Part shown: in pieces, positions 1-27,261 of the stretch
How the letters are laid out: each line of letters begins with the position of its first letter
Numbering within the stretch: position 1 is the stretch's first letter
From: Centroberyx gerrardi
Lineage: Eukaryota > Chordata > Actinopteri > Beryciformes > Berycidae
Length of the DNA: 64,000 nt
Direction of reading: 5' to 3'
NCBI RefSeq assembly: GCF_048128805.1
Contig: NC_136000.1
Span: 12,172,854-12,236,853, forward strand
Notes under the pieces: model-generated
Database searches by the model: none
What the model was told of the DNA's origin: nothing
What the model saw: only the letters and a program-made list of their open reading frames with translations
Program-made: the position numbers and the translations under genes

Positions 1-3000
1 ACCTGGTCATCTACACCAGGTCTGTCAAATTTATCAGCTTCAGTCATTCTAAGGACAACCAGAACTTCTATGAGAACACGTCCATGGGAGAAAAGAAGGC
101 ACACAAGCTGGCCAAAGCCTCAGGTAAAGTGGACAATGGCTTTTATGGAGTTGAAATAGTGGTGCATAGCGTTTGTCTTCAATTGTAGGGAAGAGTATGG
201 ATTTAAAATGATCAAGAATGTGCATAATTAAATGTAAATACACAGAAAATATCATTTTGATGATTCAGATGATTTATAATCACATAGAGCCCAAAGGGAA
301 AGTGTCTGCAGATCCTTTTATGACTGGAAATGCAATGAGCTCCCGGGCCATAAAGCTCCATAATAGAGAAAGCATATTGAACATGACATATGCTACATAG
401 GGGAGTGCTATTTAAGGCAAAAAGAACATAACAGCAAAAGCTCAGAAATGTGTCTTGTACTCTCAATGTTGGGGCAGTGGAAAGAGCCCACGGAGGTTTG
501 AATCAAATGATAATCAGTTAAACTGTCATCACGCTGCTGTGTGGCAGTATATTGGAGAAACAGAGTGATGCAGAGAAATGAGCTCTGTTCCTGCTGCGGG
601 GAAACAACACTTTCCAGACACACAGCTATATTATGAGCTAGTTTGCTTGGGTGACAGGGACCAAGAACAATCTCAGCTACGCTCTAGCTATAAGAACCAT
701 ATATACACTTTCATCCCCAACCTCTGTAGGGAAATGACACTCTCCAGACACAGCTATGGTATGATCACATGGAGACTGAAACACTGTGCTGATCCTTACA
801 GCCTATCTAGGATGAAGATAATTATGCAGCGACCAAAACCTGATCAGGACATAGTTTCACACACTGAACACTGCTTCAACTATTCTCTCTAGAAAAGTCT
901 CCCTTGTGGCTTCACAGAATACATTTCCATTAATATGCATTTGACATGAGGTTGAAATGACAATTTGATTTGCATATGTTTGAACTCTCATCCAAAAAAA
1001 AAAAAAAAACAAGAACCAAGAATTATATCTGTGATGTCATGAACCTGGACCTGTTCCTCTGACATTGGAAATGGGAAACTGACATTGCTATAACTGTTAC
1101 TGTTAACCCTGGATGCTGTCACTGCATCAGTGAAGGTGGTCTCCAAATCACTGTCAGTGGTGCAGCTACAGGGTCCCTCTCTTGATGACGCCATGAAGAG
1201 CCTCTTGGCTCTCTTGCTTTTAGCTTTTAGCTTTAGGACGTCCCAGGATGTTCCCAAGTCAGAAATTCAGACTGAAATGTCCAGGATCATAAGGATAACA
1301 TTTGTGAATTCTGCATCAGTGATTTTCTCATTAAATAGTGTGTGTTAGAGGAGACATTTGATCACTCATTGCTGTGTGTCCTCTGTCCCAGGCCCAGAGT
1401 TTGTTCAACATAACCAGAGGTTCCTCAGCAGGATTTACCCAGCAGGCTCCAGGACGTCCTCCTCCAACTACAACCCGCAGGAGTTCTGGAACGTTGGCTC
1501 ACAGCTAGGTGGGTAGGAGGGAGCATGTGCCTACATGCATGTAGGCACATACACATCTTAGCAAGCAATGTTGTTTTTCACATTTTAGTTTGAACTTTTC
1601 CAAATGCTTTGTTGTTAACTGTGTTTCTTTTTTGGATGAGATGAAAACCCTGATCATTTTAACTGCTTAAGGACATGGAGATAAATCTCCTTTGTGTCAG
1701 CGTTTTTGACAGGAATCCAAAAGTTGTCAACACATACTGAACAACCACACTCCATTGTAAGCCTTTGAAATGGAAGGAAATACATTCAAGAAACTTGGAT
1801 TGTGAAACTTCAAAGGGAACAGCAAGGCTGAGTGTCCTGTCGATTAGCACTGAAAAGAACATTTCATTCCACTCCGCAGTCTGAACCACCTCATCTGTGT
1901 TTTCCTGGGAGCAAGTCCTCTCCTGTCCCTTATCACACCCTTTCTAAATCGATTTGCACCCTCCTGGATGGATTTTTTTTTTTTGTATAAACTAAAGCCT
2001 TGTCTGGGTCAGAGCTTAGCTTTTTATATTCAGTAATAATTTCCTTGGAGTCAAGCCTGAGTAGTAGGCTTTACTCTATATCACATGCTGGTGTGTGTCT
2101 GTTTTTGTGCGTGTGTGAGTGTGCAAGTATGCAAGTGTGTCTGTGTGTCTGATTACCACATAATACAGTCATAACCAGTTTGCAAGGACCCAGAGAAATC
2201 CCAGCTACGCTTCAAAGAACCATATATACACTTGATTTCCTCAAGCCCTCAGCCATTCAAGATTGCCCACGGACTTAAAGTCACAACCTGACAAATCTAA
2301 TCTGTCTGGTCCCATCTCGGCCAGTGTTCCTGTCAGTCCACCTGTCTTTACACAGCCTCCTCCTACCTCTCCATCTCTTCAGTCAGTCAGGCACTGATTT
2401 TAACGCGGACTGATTTCCCCGCTGATCAGTGAGCAGACTGTCTCTCCGTGCTTCAGTGGCAGCTGTGCCGATGGAGATCGGCACTGCTCACAGCTCCAGG
2501 AGACCGCAGTACAAAGAAGCCTGGATGGATCAATTAGAGTACAGTTAGATGAGCAGAACATTCACCGGGGCCCCTGTGACACACACAGAGGAAGAGTATA
2601 TGAAAGAATGCAGAAAGATGCAGAGCAATGTGTTGGTACAGGAAGTTGGAGTCACAATAGTAGCAGGTGTTTCTTTGCAAAAACCAGGACTGATCTGTGG
2701 TATTCCAGACTCACCGGCGATGCCAAATCCAGCCTGGGAGAGCACATAATTCAAATCTATCGGCAGGATCACATCTGCTGCTTTCTTTATCCTCCAATCT
2801 ATTCATAGTGCAAACGCGTATACACTGAAGACTATGCAGTACACACACCAAGCCATAGCTTTGCACCATAGCAAAGGCCATTGAAGATGCTTTCATTGCA
2901 CAGTGTGTGATTTGGAATGCTTCCCTCGTGAATTAGAATGCCTCCCTGATGCAATGTACGCTATTGTTGCAGAAACATTTTGAGTCATTGTATAGTGTAG

Positions 3001-3666
3001 CTCCCTCCTGCAAAATGAACAGGAGCATGAAAAATGGAAGGTATCAGTGGAATGCAGCAAAATCAATTCATGGCGCTTGTTTTTATTTTAAAAGGCTTCA
3101 GGCATTTTCAATTTTGTTTCTATCAAATCCTTGCCTCTGCTCTGTGGCACCTCTTTTTCATTGTTGCAAGATTGTATTGTGATGTTTTGCAGTGGCACTC
3201 AACTTCCAGTCTGTGGGCTTGCCTATGGACCTTAACAACGGGTGTTTCCAGGACAATGGTGGCTGTGGGTACATCCTGAAGCCAGCGGTGCTCAGGTCCA
3301 GTCAGAGGAGCTTTGATCCCAACTGCTGCCAGCACAGCCTCAGGCCCACACACCTGCTGCTCAAGGTACTGCGCTGGATTGCTGAACTCTCAATAATCCA
3401 CTCTGGGTGGATTTATGGATTAAGGTGTCATGTTACAGGACGTGTGTGTGTGTGTGTATCTGTGTGCGAGTGTGTGCTTTATGGCTTTGTGTGCACGTAT
3501 GTTTGTGACCATGCCTCCCAATCTAGGGCACTGTGTAGTTGAGCTCATCTTACTCTTTGCCTCCAGATAAGTGCTTTCCTGCTGGATTCTGTGAACCAAC
3601 AATGATGTAAAACTCCCTGAGAGTGTTTCCGTTTAATTCGATTATCTCCCACAGAAAGTGAGGGGG

Positions 3667-3710
<44 letters not shown>

Positions 3711-6700
3711 GGAGAGAAAAAGAGATAGAGGGGGGTTGATGCAATGCAATTAGACCTGGGGTCTAATGGATATACCTCCTCTCTTCCATATTTCAGAAAA
3801 ATCTGTGCTTTGGGGGCAAGTAATATCAGCACTTGTATAGCATCCCAGAGACATGACAAATGGCAAGGCTGCAGAGAGCATGGTCACATCAGGAGTCCAC
3901 TTTTTAGAACTGTAATACAACCCTCTATGATCTCTTTAGTAGAGCCATAAGTAATACTGTCACACACTAACTCTTATCAGCCCAATTAGAGAGATACAGC
4001 AATTTGTTCTTTGTGTGTGTAACATGCCAATGAGACTCAGAGATATCTGGGGCTTTGTACAGCAAAGACAATGTGTGGAATTGCCTGGGAACGCATGGGA
4101 CTGATAGAGACTTAATGGAGGGATGCTTGGGCAAGTCTTATTTATTGTAGTGGTATCACTCTTATGAATAGATATGAACCATAGTGTAAACCCTCTTTAT
4201 CAACAGTTAGTTGAGGATAATACTACCTGCATTACCAGATCTTATGCATCTGAGTGTATTTATATTTTTCTACCTGATCCAGGACTATTTCCTCAGCTGA
4301 CCTGGCTCATTATGCCGACTATAAATGTAACTATTTACACCTTTGATAAGCGTTATCTGTGCATTCACATCATGCCATCTGGGGCTTTAAATACTGCCCC
4401 AATTATCTGGGTTACTGTCATCATTCACAGCCATTTCCAAAAGGGAAGGAGAGAGAAAACTACACATAACTCTGGATAGGCCGTGCTGCGTAAAACGCTA
4501 CTCTAGAGAGATACACCTCCATTAGCTTGCTTTATATGGCGACAAAATGTATCAGTGGCAAAAAAGGATAAATGACTCCCTTACCCGTGGTAGAAAAAAA
4601 AATCTGGATCAGATAACATTTCATGAGAATGTATAGACTCTCAACAGTTAAATAAATTCACAAGTGAGATTGTCTACCAGTGGAATATGCACACACAATA
4701 TATCTTCCCAGCACTGCGCATGAAATATAAATGTGGTGCGTTCCATTTTGGGATGCCCAGGGAAAAAGCCCTACCTCTATTTATTCACGTCATCATCCAG
4801 TATTATTTGGGCTTTTTGATCACTTCAGGGAAAAGCCTGCAATCTTGACTCGACTCTCAACTCTGTTGGAATCATGAATAGCATTGAGCATTCGAACTTA
4901 GGTAGGCTCTGGTGTTCAATCATTAAATAGTAAATTATTCATCTGCTTCGGAAAACAATACTTCCCCTCGAGGCTTCATGAACCTATTTTGCATAAAACT
5001 GTCAACTAAGTGATGGTCTGTTTTTCTATAACAAATTCTCATGAATTGACAACTTGCAAACCACGCACTCATTCATTCACTATCTGTGCACTCAAAAGCA
5101 TGAAGGAACAGCACATCAGCATCGCAACTTTTAACGTGCATATTGTAGGCCATTCTGTTGCATTTTGGGCCGGACACTGTAAAGCTCCATCGGTGCCAAG
5201 CAGGGCATGTCCAGATAAGTGCATGCAGGTTTGTCTTTGATCAGGGCTGGGGAAGGGGAGGCTCAGTGTGAGGGGACTGCAGATAAGGCTGCCTCTCTCC
5301 AGACTAGTGTAATTACAGCCCTCCCTCTCTTCTCCTCTCCTCTCCTCTCCTCTCCTCTCCTCTCCTCTCCACACACCAATTTTGTGTGTGTGTGTGTGTT
5401 TTTTTTTGATGTGTGTCTAAAGGTGATCAGTGGATCCAACCTTCCTGTCCCAAGGAGTGGCAAAGCTCTGGACCCCTTTGTCAGAGTGGAGATCCAGGGG
5501 GTTGTATCTGACTCCCGCAGAAGAAACACAGACACTGTCAAAAACAACTGTAAGTATTGTACTACAAACTCACCTGTACACTCTGAGACTGTAAACTGAG
5601 TGCAAGGACACAGGAATACACTGTATAGCAGGAACCACAACACAAAAATGTTTCAAAATGAAGCTACTCACGAGGACAAGATCACAGACGACAAATCAGA
5701 GGAAATTATATTAAACAAAACATATTGATGAGAGGGTGCTGCGTCTAACAATAGTTCAAACCAAGATGCATCAATACTCACATGAACTATACTCGGACTA
5801 GTGTATGAATCACTGACAGTCAGCCTTTTCTGTGATGCAGGAACAGTCTCCACTCCAGAGGATGAAAGCCTTGTATTTTCAAAAAGTCCACTTTCCAGAA
5901 ATTAAGAATAACAGCCTTATTTTCAGTTTGCTTTCATTTTTGAGACTTTATCATGGCCCTTGGGCCATGATACTTGCTCTACCTACAGAGGACCATGTAA
6001 ACCTTCATTTCAAGTAAAAACATGAAAATCACCAAAACTGGATTCCAAAGAGTTTTTTTTTTTTTTCTGTGACAGCAGTATTTTGCGGTTTCTGTAAGGT
6101 TTTTTCCCTCCTTTTGAATCCAATTCCCGGATGGCTGCTGTTGGGGTTCTGAGGTGAAATGTGCTGATGAGCCTCTTGAAAACGTAGAAGTGGATTGCCT
6201 TTGAAGAGGAATCTGCCATGCACCACTGCTATGACTGGAAACATAGAGTACTGGAGTAGAGAGTCACTGCACTGCACACGGGATTTAGTGCTACAGTGTA
6301 ATTATGCATCACTAAGATCCTCATACCTACACAGATTTAGTGTGTGTCCAAATGTGTCACCTTTACCATATCACCAAATGTGCAAGAACAGCTTTACACA
6401 CATCCAATTACAATGCATCTCAGTCATGATGACAAAGCCCTTGATTTTGTTTATGGTTGTTTAGAAGGATAATGCCTGAAAATGCCTCATTCAATCTTAA
6501 TTTGCTATGAACCGCCCTTAGCCGTCATCAGACTTTCACCCAAGTGTGAAAGCTGTCCCTCTGCAGCGTAATTGCTTTTGCTGAGGTCTTTTCATGGAGG
6601 TTTCGACAGACTTATCCTATTTCAGCTGGTGTTCACCCCTGATCATATGTCGCCTTCCATTTGGAGTTGGCGTTTTCAAAGCTATAGCAAACATGGAAAT

Positions 6701-8055
6701 GAACTTGTGAACAAAACATGTGTCAGATGATTTAGAGTGGATTCAGATACGAGGTTGGCGGGACAAGGCTGTATTGCTGCTCAGTGAGATGAGACAAAGA
6801 GGGAGGGAGACAGAGAGACAGAGAGAGAAATCTGGGAGGGTGCAGACTGCTTATGCATGGGCATAAATCATAAAATCATTTCACACTAGGAAACAGATAA
6901 GGTCACTGGTGAATACAAATGAATGTAGATGTAGCAGAAAACTTGGATGGAGCAGAGGAACTTGAGCACATTGTTTTGAATCAGAAAGGGAGTTAGGAGT
7001 GAAGTACAGAGGACTCATTACTATTAATTAACTACATACACTCTCCTTTGTCATTGCAAAACAGCACCCAAACTATTTGTACTATTTCTAAATATTTCTA
7101 ACACTAAACCATTAATGAATAGGAAAAGGCAGGTAAAGAAAATGAATGAATGTATCATGGCAGGCTAATAATAGACCCTCACCTCTGAAGTGTTTCTGGT
7201 GATGGTAACTGTACTCCTGTGTCCTCTGCTGTGAAGGCCACTTGACTTCAGAGCACCTTGGAGAGCTGAGGCTGTGGTACTTTAAGTGTCTGACGGACTA
7301 ATCAGTGACATCTTTAAAATCATCTTTAACATCTTTAAAATCACTTCTCAAAGCATATTTTTACAGATAGGCTTTAATATAACTTTTGTCTACTGATGCT
7401 TTAGGTTTTAAACATATGTAACCTTGTTTTGAATCCATACCTGGCATTTATATTACTCATCTTATTGCTGTTTTTTTAATGTGTTATTTATCATTTGTAA
7501 CCCTGTTCTGAAAAGAGAGTTTATTGTTATTAATATTATTATTTTTACAGCTCTGAGTCCTCGCTGGGATGCTGACATGAATTTCAGCATCAGTGTCCCT
7601 GAGCTCTGCCTCATCCGCTTCTCTGTTCGAGACCAGACCGGCCTTCTCAGCAGTGAGTTTGTGGGCCAGTACACCCTGCCCTTCACCAGCATGAAGAAAG
7701 GTGAGACACAGAGGCGGGGAGAGTGAGAAGGGGGTCGGGTGTGAGACGGAGAGCTAAATTACATCAGGCGACATTGCGTGACCATTACTGTATTTCCCCA
7801 TATTCACTGTGTCAGCATTACCTATGATTGGTCTCTGCTTGGTGCGGGTGAGTTTATGTGCAAATGCCTCTGTGCACGTTTGTGTGATGCTCATATCACA
7901 GCTACTGCACACGTTTTAGTGTGTGTGTACCTGCAGTTTTACGAGAACCCCCCTCCCCTCTCCACCCCCCAGGTTACCGCTGGGTGCCCCTCCTGTCCCG
8001 AGACGGATCCAGCCTGGACCCAGCCTCCCTCTTCATCTTTGTGTGGTATTCCTAA
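1..8055 (+). CDS. plcz1: Phospholipase C zeta, 3' part (partial, runs off the left edge)
   Basis: PI-specific phospholipase C cleaves PIP2 to IP3 and diacylglycerol; the zeta form is the sperm egg-activation factor of mammals. Six exons join in phase: 1-123, 1392-1508, 3193-3365, 5423-5549, 7551-7700 and 7973-8055 (about 256 residues, stop TAA at 8053). The first two and a half exons encode the rest of the catalytic Y box: [14 protein letters not shown], then SRIYPAGSR with the Arg and Tyr that contact substrate phosphate in PLC-delta1, then NPQEFWNVG and [11 protein letters not shown]. The remainder is the C2 domain ([20 protein letters not shown]). The C-terminus [13 protein letters not shown] is the zeta-type ending; delta isoforms end differently. 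pik3c2g next door, as in mammals, supports zeta. The EF hands, X box and X-Y linker lie upstream of the window. A delta-type PLC is the alternative, judged less likely. Confidence 0.88.
3669..3708. repeat. (AG)n microsatellite
   Basis: A run of 40 bases of AG in the plcz1 intron between exons 3193-3365 and 5423-5549. Confidence 0.9.
3709..5330. other. plcz1 intron without further features
   Basis: No exon, RNA gene or clear mobile element was seen in this part of the intron. Confidence 0.6.
5331..5370. repeat. (TCTCC)8 pentanucleotide repeat
   Basis: Eight TCTCC units about 50 bases before the acceptor of the plcz1 exon at 5423, extending its pyrimidine tract. Confidence 0.9.
5550..7550. 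other. plcz1 intron
   Basis: Intron between the two halves of the C2 domain. It has a poly(T) run near 6053-6066 and no recognisable exon or element. Confidence 0.6.
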
Positions 8056-8125
8056 AACAGCTCTTCACGTCAGACTCACACACACCTCACTGCAGAAAGA
8101 CGGCCATGGCTGGCGCAGCAGCAAA

Positions 8126-8148
8126 AATAAAATACAAAAAAAAATAAA
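8126..8148 (+). promoter_or_regulatory. plcz1 poly(A) signals
   Basis: Two AATAAA hexamers (8126-8131 and 8143-8148) lie 71-93 bases after the plcz1 stop codon, giving a very short 3' UTR. Cleavage would be expected around 8145-8175. Confidence 0.6.
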
Positions 8149-8179
8149 AAGCCCCCTTTCCTCAGATATAAATACCAGT

Positions 8180-8185
8180 TTTATT
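8180..8185 (-). promoter_or_regulatory. Possible pik3c2g poly(A) signal
   Basis: TTTATT on the plus strand reads AATAAA on the minus strand. It is the best hexamer I see downstream of the pik3c2g stop and would give a ~1.4 kb 3' UTR whose end meets the plcz1 3' end. The site is inferred from the hexamer only. Confidence 0.35.
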
Positions 8186-8189
8186 GTCA

Positions 8190-9567
8190 GAAAATAGATG
8201 TGCCATATTTCTCCTGCCTGCACTGTGTGCTGCAGAGGAAAAGACCGGAAGGTTTCAGCAGGTCTGAAAGACGACTCTCTGCTTGCAGTTAAAATCAACT
8301 AGAGTAGTGGAGAAAGCCCTGGAGTAAGATAGTACATTCTTTTTACAGAATTAATCATTGATGCTAATACAATTATTAGGGGTGGATGCGATTCTCATGA
8401 GATGACTGCACATAGTATTGCGTTTGGATTAATCATTAATGATAAAACAATAGACTTGGCTCTCATATGAGGGATGAAAATGATAAGCGATGTACATTAA
8501 TACTCCATGATACTATGAAAGACTAGCAGCCAGCTTGGATTCCTAAGCCAACCTCCCTGTGAGAGAGCCAGCAGGGGATAATATAAATAGCGTTCACAGA
8601 GGTATACATTATTGAACCAAATCCAGTGCAGGGCAGTCTATTTCCACCCTCGTTCATCACTAAATCCTATGAATGAGTCAGACCGGAGTACGGGTCAGCA
8701 GCCCTGTCAGGAGGAGGATGGCATTAAGATTACATGAAGACCTGCCTCAGCCCAGTGTGTGTGTGTGTGTGTGTGTGTGAGCGTGTGCCTTTGCGTGTTC
8801 GTGCATGTATTTGAGAATGATATTGATGGATAAGACAAGGGATGAAGTGAGGGGGAGTGTTAACCCAGCTCCTCAGGCGAGAGAAGCAGAGTTGTCATCC
8901 AGCTCACACACTCTCCTTGCCCCCCCCACGCCCCACACCTCCCCCCCGTCCAAATCCACTGGTCAAGGACATCCAGTTGACACAGCCCAAGGGACAAAAA
9001 CACTCCGTCTAGGCAGGTAACAAGCAGGCTGCTTAAGATAGCATAGCATCACCTCCTTCTTAATCTATCACATCTAAAATCTCGACCACACACACGCAAG
9101 GACTGTTGTGGCTCCCAGTGAAGCAAACTAATGTGGATAACACAAAATTTTACATAGTTACAGTACAAAGAAAGTGCAAATATGATCCATCACCAAGGCT
9201 ACATTCCTATACTAGGCTTAATTAACAAATGTTCTCCATTTGATATACATGTAGGAATGAACAGATAAAGTACATTATGAGCAGAATGACAACCACAGTC
9301 ACAGTAAACGGTCTCTCATTCTCTGAGTCTTGCTTTGACTCAGCTTTGTAACATCATCCAAATACCCCATCCATTGCTAGTGTATTTAGCTATGGAGTGA
9401 GGATAAGTTTCCTCTGATAAATGGCACTGAGTTCACGGTTCCCTTTCTCAAGTGAAGCTGTCTCCCTCAGTATACAGTCAGACAAATCTCTATATGGAGG
9501 TTTTTTTTGTTTTCCATTATGGCTGCACCCCCTAGTGGCAGCAGGCTCACAGTGCTTCTCCCTGCCG
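8190..9567. other. Region between convergent genes (probable pik3c2g 3' UTR)
   Basis: No coding exon is visible here. The stretch holds a (GT)n tract at 8755-8778 and C-runs near 8920-8948. It most likely represents the long 3' UTR of pik3c2g rather than free intergenic DNA. Confidence 0.4.
8755..8778. repeat. (GT)n microsatellite
   Basis: A run of alternating GT of about 24 bases. Confidence 0.9.
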
Positions 9568-24295
<14,728 letters not shown>

Positions 24296-24948
24296 TACAT
24301 GTTAGAAATGAAAGGTGTGCAAGTCCTCCAGTCTGCCACTGTTTCACACTCACAGCACTGGCATGGTATAGTCCTGATCCTGAACTATGTGGTATAGTGA
24401 GAAGACATTTTGTAGAGTGATTACAGAAGCATTAGTTATGTTACGGTGTGAGTTGTATTGCAGTCAGGACAAGTTTGCTGTTTTATGACTTGAGGATAGC
24501 TGAAGCTGAGGATTTACGTTGGTCTAATAATTAACAGACTTTCAAATGGTAACAGGATATTTGCCAGTGTGCGCCACTTTGACTACAACCATACAATGGC
24601 ACCCTTGTGTAAAGTGAAGCATTAAAGATATGTACAAAACCACCTCTAAAAACTCCTACATTAAGCCTTTTACACTTGTATTTACATGTGCTTACACTGA
24701 CAAACTGAAACTGAAATTAACTGAAATTAAATTCCTGCTCAGTCAAAACTCTGATCCATATGCACATATGAGATTGGTAAGCTATTAATAAATAAAATAA
24801 CAAAAGCATTATCTATTATTTAGGATCTCACACCGATATAACTTCTATATGTACAGCTTTCATTTTAGAATAACTCTAAATCCCACTAGGTCTGAAAGTG
24901 AAAATGAATCTTCTCACTAACTATTCTGTTTACTTGTTGGGAACTTAC

Positions 24949-25020
24949 CATCAAAGCTGTGGCAGCAGATGTCCCGTCTTGTAGCGACAGAGTGAGAATA
25001 CTGTAGCCATGCTCAGCGGG
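24949..25020 (-). other. Probable 5' untranslated exon of pik3c2g
   Basis: On the minus strand an exon-like stretch ends in a good donor (TTTGATG followed by GTAAGTTC, boundary at 24949). It carries a short uORF beginning ATGGCTACAGTATTC that stops just before the donor. It sits about 650 bases upstream of the coding exon. The 5' end is not defined. Confidence 0.5.
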
Positions 25021-25072
25021 TTAGACTAGTATCATGGTGGCTTTGGACAAGTTCCCATCCCTCTTTCTTCCC

Positions 25073-25130
25073 CCCTCCCTCCCTCCCTCCCTCCCTCCCT
25101 CCCTCCCTCCCTCTCTCCCTCCCCTCCCCT
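25073..25130. repeat. (CCCT)n tract upstream of pik3c2g
   Basis: A pyrimidine-rich tetranucleotide tract of about 58 bases lies just outside the probable first exon of pik3c2g, in the short head-to-head interval with the small membrane protein gene. It could shape the promoter, but nothing more can be read from sequence. Confidence 0.85.
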
Positions 25131-25860
25131 CTTTCCCTGTGGCTTTCAACAACATCCCCTCTACTGGAGGAAATATATACAGGAGAGAATAATACATGTG
25201 CATGCTCAGGTTGTAGAGATTAGAGTAGTAAATTGTAATGTCATAAAGATTTTTTTTTTTAAATCATGATACATGTACATGATACAAGTTAAAACATTTT
25301 TTTAGATGTTGGCCTTTATAAAGGCAGTCACCATAATATACCATCATGCACAAAGTACTCATGTTGGCACACCTCTAGGATTTCAATATTTATTGTGATT
25401 AAATATGTTTGCCCTTAAATTAAATGTCACAATAATTGTTTTCCTCTCTTTAAAGTAAGCACAACTATCCTGTTCAACCAAGCTGACTGACAGACTGCAT
25501 CACACCCCCTCCTTGCTCAGGAATGTCATTGAGCAGGTTGAGGTATTTTAGTGCTGGGTTTCTGTCAGCGTGTCTCATGTATAGAGTCAGATACACTCAC
25601 CCAATTTTACACGCCAGCTCCATACATCTGATTCACATTCAGGTAAGGTTCATCACTCATGACTTTTTAACACCCGCTGGCTTCGAATGTTTGGGACATT
25701 TTATCAGGCATTCTCTGTAGTATCTGCAACTTTCCAGTTAGATCGTTTGAACTTGCAGAACACTTCAAGAGCTGGATTCCCTCAAGATTAAAATTGACTT
25801 GGTAAACTGTGTGCTCTGCTGGGCTCTCTCTATAATACTAATAACCATGTGTCTTCCCAG
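25131..25860. other. Head-to-head interval with 5' UTR exon of the small membrane protein gene
   Basis: Between the pik3c2g first exon and the next gene there is a probable noncoding exon ending at 25642 (TTCAG followed by GTAAGG) and a 218-base intron with acceptor CTTCCCAG at 25860. No other feature is evident. Shared promoter elements would lie here. Confidence 0.5.
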
Positions 25861-25964
25861 GGTTCAGAATATCCACCATGCCCTTGAAGTGGAAATGAAG
25901 ACAACAGCGCTCCACTAAATGTGTCACAAAGGTGTCAACTGAGGTGTGGAGTCGAGGGGAGTAT

Positions 25965-26675
25965 ATGGAGAAGGGGATGGAGCAGAGAACAACGCATTTC
26001 AACACTACAACTCCCCACTTTTCACCCCTAAACCCCACAGCCGGACTTCCTCTGTACTACGTCCTCATCCCCTTTGTACTATGCACACTCATTGGATGTG
26101 TGGTAGCAATGGTAAGAATTCCTCTCATTTATACCTTTTTCCTTTTGCATATTTCATTTTACATTTTAGAGTGATCTGCATCTTTGTTTCTTAAGTATTT
26201 GTTGGTGCATTTCCCCCCAGGTTGTTTATATCAGGAGGAAAACAAGGTAGGTTCTCTCCCAAGGAATGTTTAATGTATACAATATTGACCTGGCTGTATT
26301 TTAAGCACAAAACGTTCAGTTTCTTCTGTGTTGCAGTTTGGTTTCTTATGTATATTGTGCTTCAGACTAGATGAGTTGCGCCACAGGCTGATTCCTCTGT
26401 ACAACTACGACGCCAAAGAGCAGGAGGACGACTGGGGGGATGCAGGCAGGGAGGAGGAGGAGGAGCTGAATGTAAGTAGCTGCTATGATTTGACATAAAA
26501 GTTACATTTTTATAGATGATGATATAATACTATCCTATATACAATATGTCCATTTTCTCTCATGTACTTTTGGTAGTAATGCAGATGTCCACAAATTGTA
26601 TGTCTTTATTTTTCCTAACAGGAGCCTTTGTACAAGGAAGGAAAGCTCTCCTTTAGCTCTGCCTATGGAACATGA
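25965..26675 (+). CDS. Small single-pass membrane protein, C3orf18/SMIM29-like
   Basis: Four exons join in phase: 25965-26111, 26221-26246, 26366-26471 and 26622-26675 (110 residues, stop TGA at 26673). A short hydrophilic N-terminus is followed by one transmembrane segment (GLPLYYVLIPFVLCTLIGCV), then basic VVYIRRKTR, then the family signature LDELRHRLIPLYNYDAKEQE and an acidic tail ending LSFSSAYGT. The RLRH-LP-Y-YD pattern directly after the membrane segment is shared with human C3orf18 and SMIM29, whose functions are unknown. An in-frame TGA at 25896 closes the frame upstream. The ATG at 25977 has better start context than 25965, so the protein may be four residues shorter. Three short uORFs precede it. 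Confidence 0.75.
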
Positions 26676-27085
26676 ACAGAAAGTCAAGGAAGAAAGAGGG
26701 GGAAGATTTTGGAGACACTGCCCTGTCATTTCATCATAGGACGCCAGGACACAGTCATCATTGCTTATATTATCATTGGCCAATGAGGGGAAAGATCTCT
26801 GCCGGTGTATTCTGTACAGCAAATGCAATGATGCTACAGACTGGCCTCTTTATGAGGATTACTAACAACAACTGGGTTTCACTTAATGTATATTAAACTG
26901 GTACCAGCGTGTATCAAATATTTCAATATGTCTTCTTTATCTGCCTTCGTGTGTGTTTTCCGTTCCATGCAGTGCAGCAGACAGGAGGTGGCACTGCAAT
27001 CCTGTTTTTGCCTCAGATGAGAGATTTTTTTTGAAAGTGTACAAATGTGTTGCAGGATAAAGCAAGACTTTATTTTTGGGGGGGC

Positions 27086-27091
27086 AATAAA
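27086..27091 (+). promoter_or_regulatory. Poly(A) signal of the small membrane protein gene
   Basis: AATAAA lies about 410 bases after the stop codon, following a G-rich run; it is the first good hexamer downstream. Confidence 0.6.
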
Positions 27092-27261
27092 CTCAAAAAT
27101 TTGAAAACCTATTAGAGTATTGTGTATTCTATCTAAAAGTATTCATTAATTAAGCTGAAAGAGCTTCAAAGACACACCTGTTTCTGCTTGGTAATCAATG
27201 GCTTTGCTGGTTTACTGGAAGGTTCCTCAGGTTGAAACAGCTCCAAACATTCACATACGGG

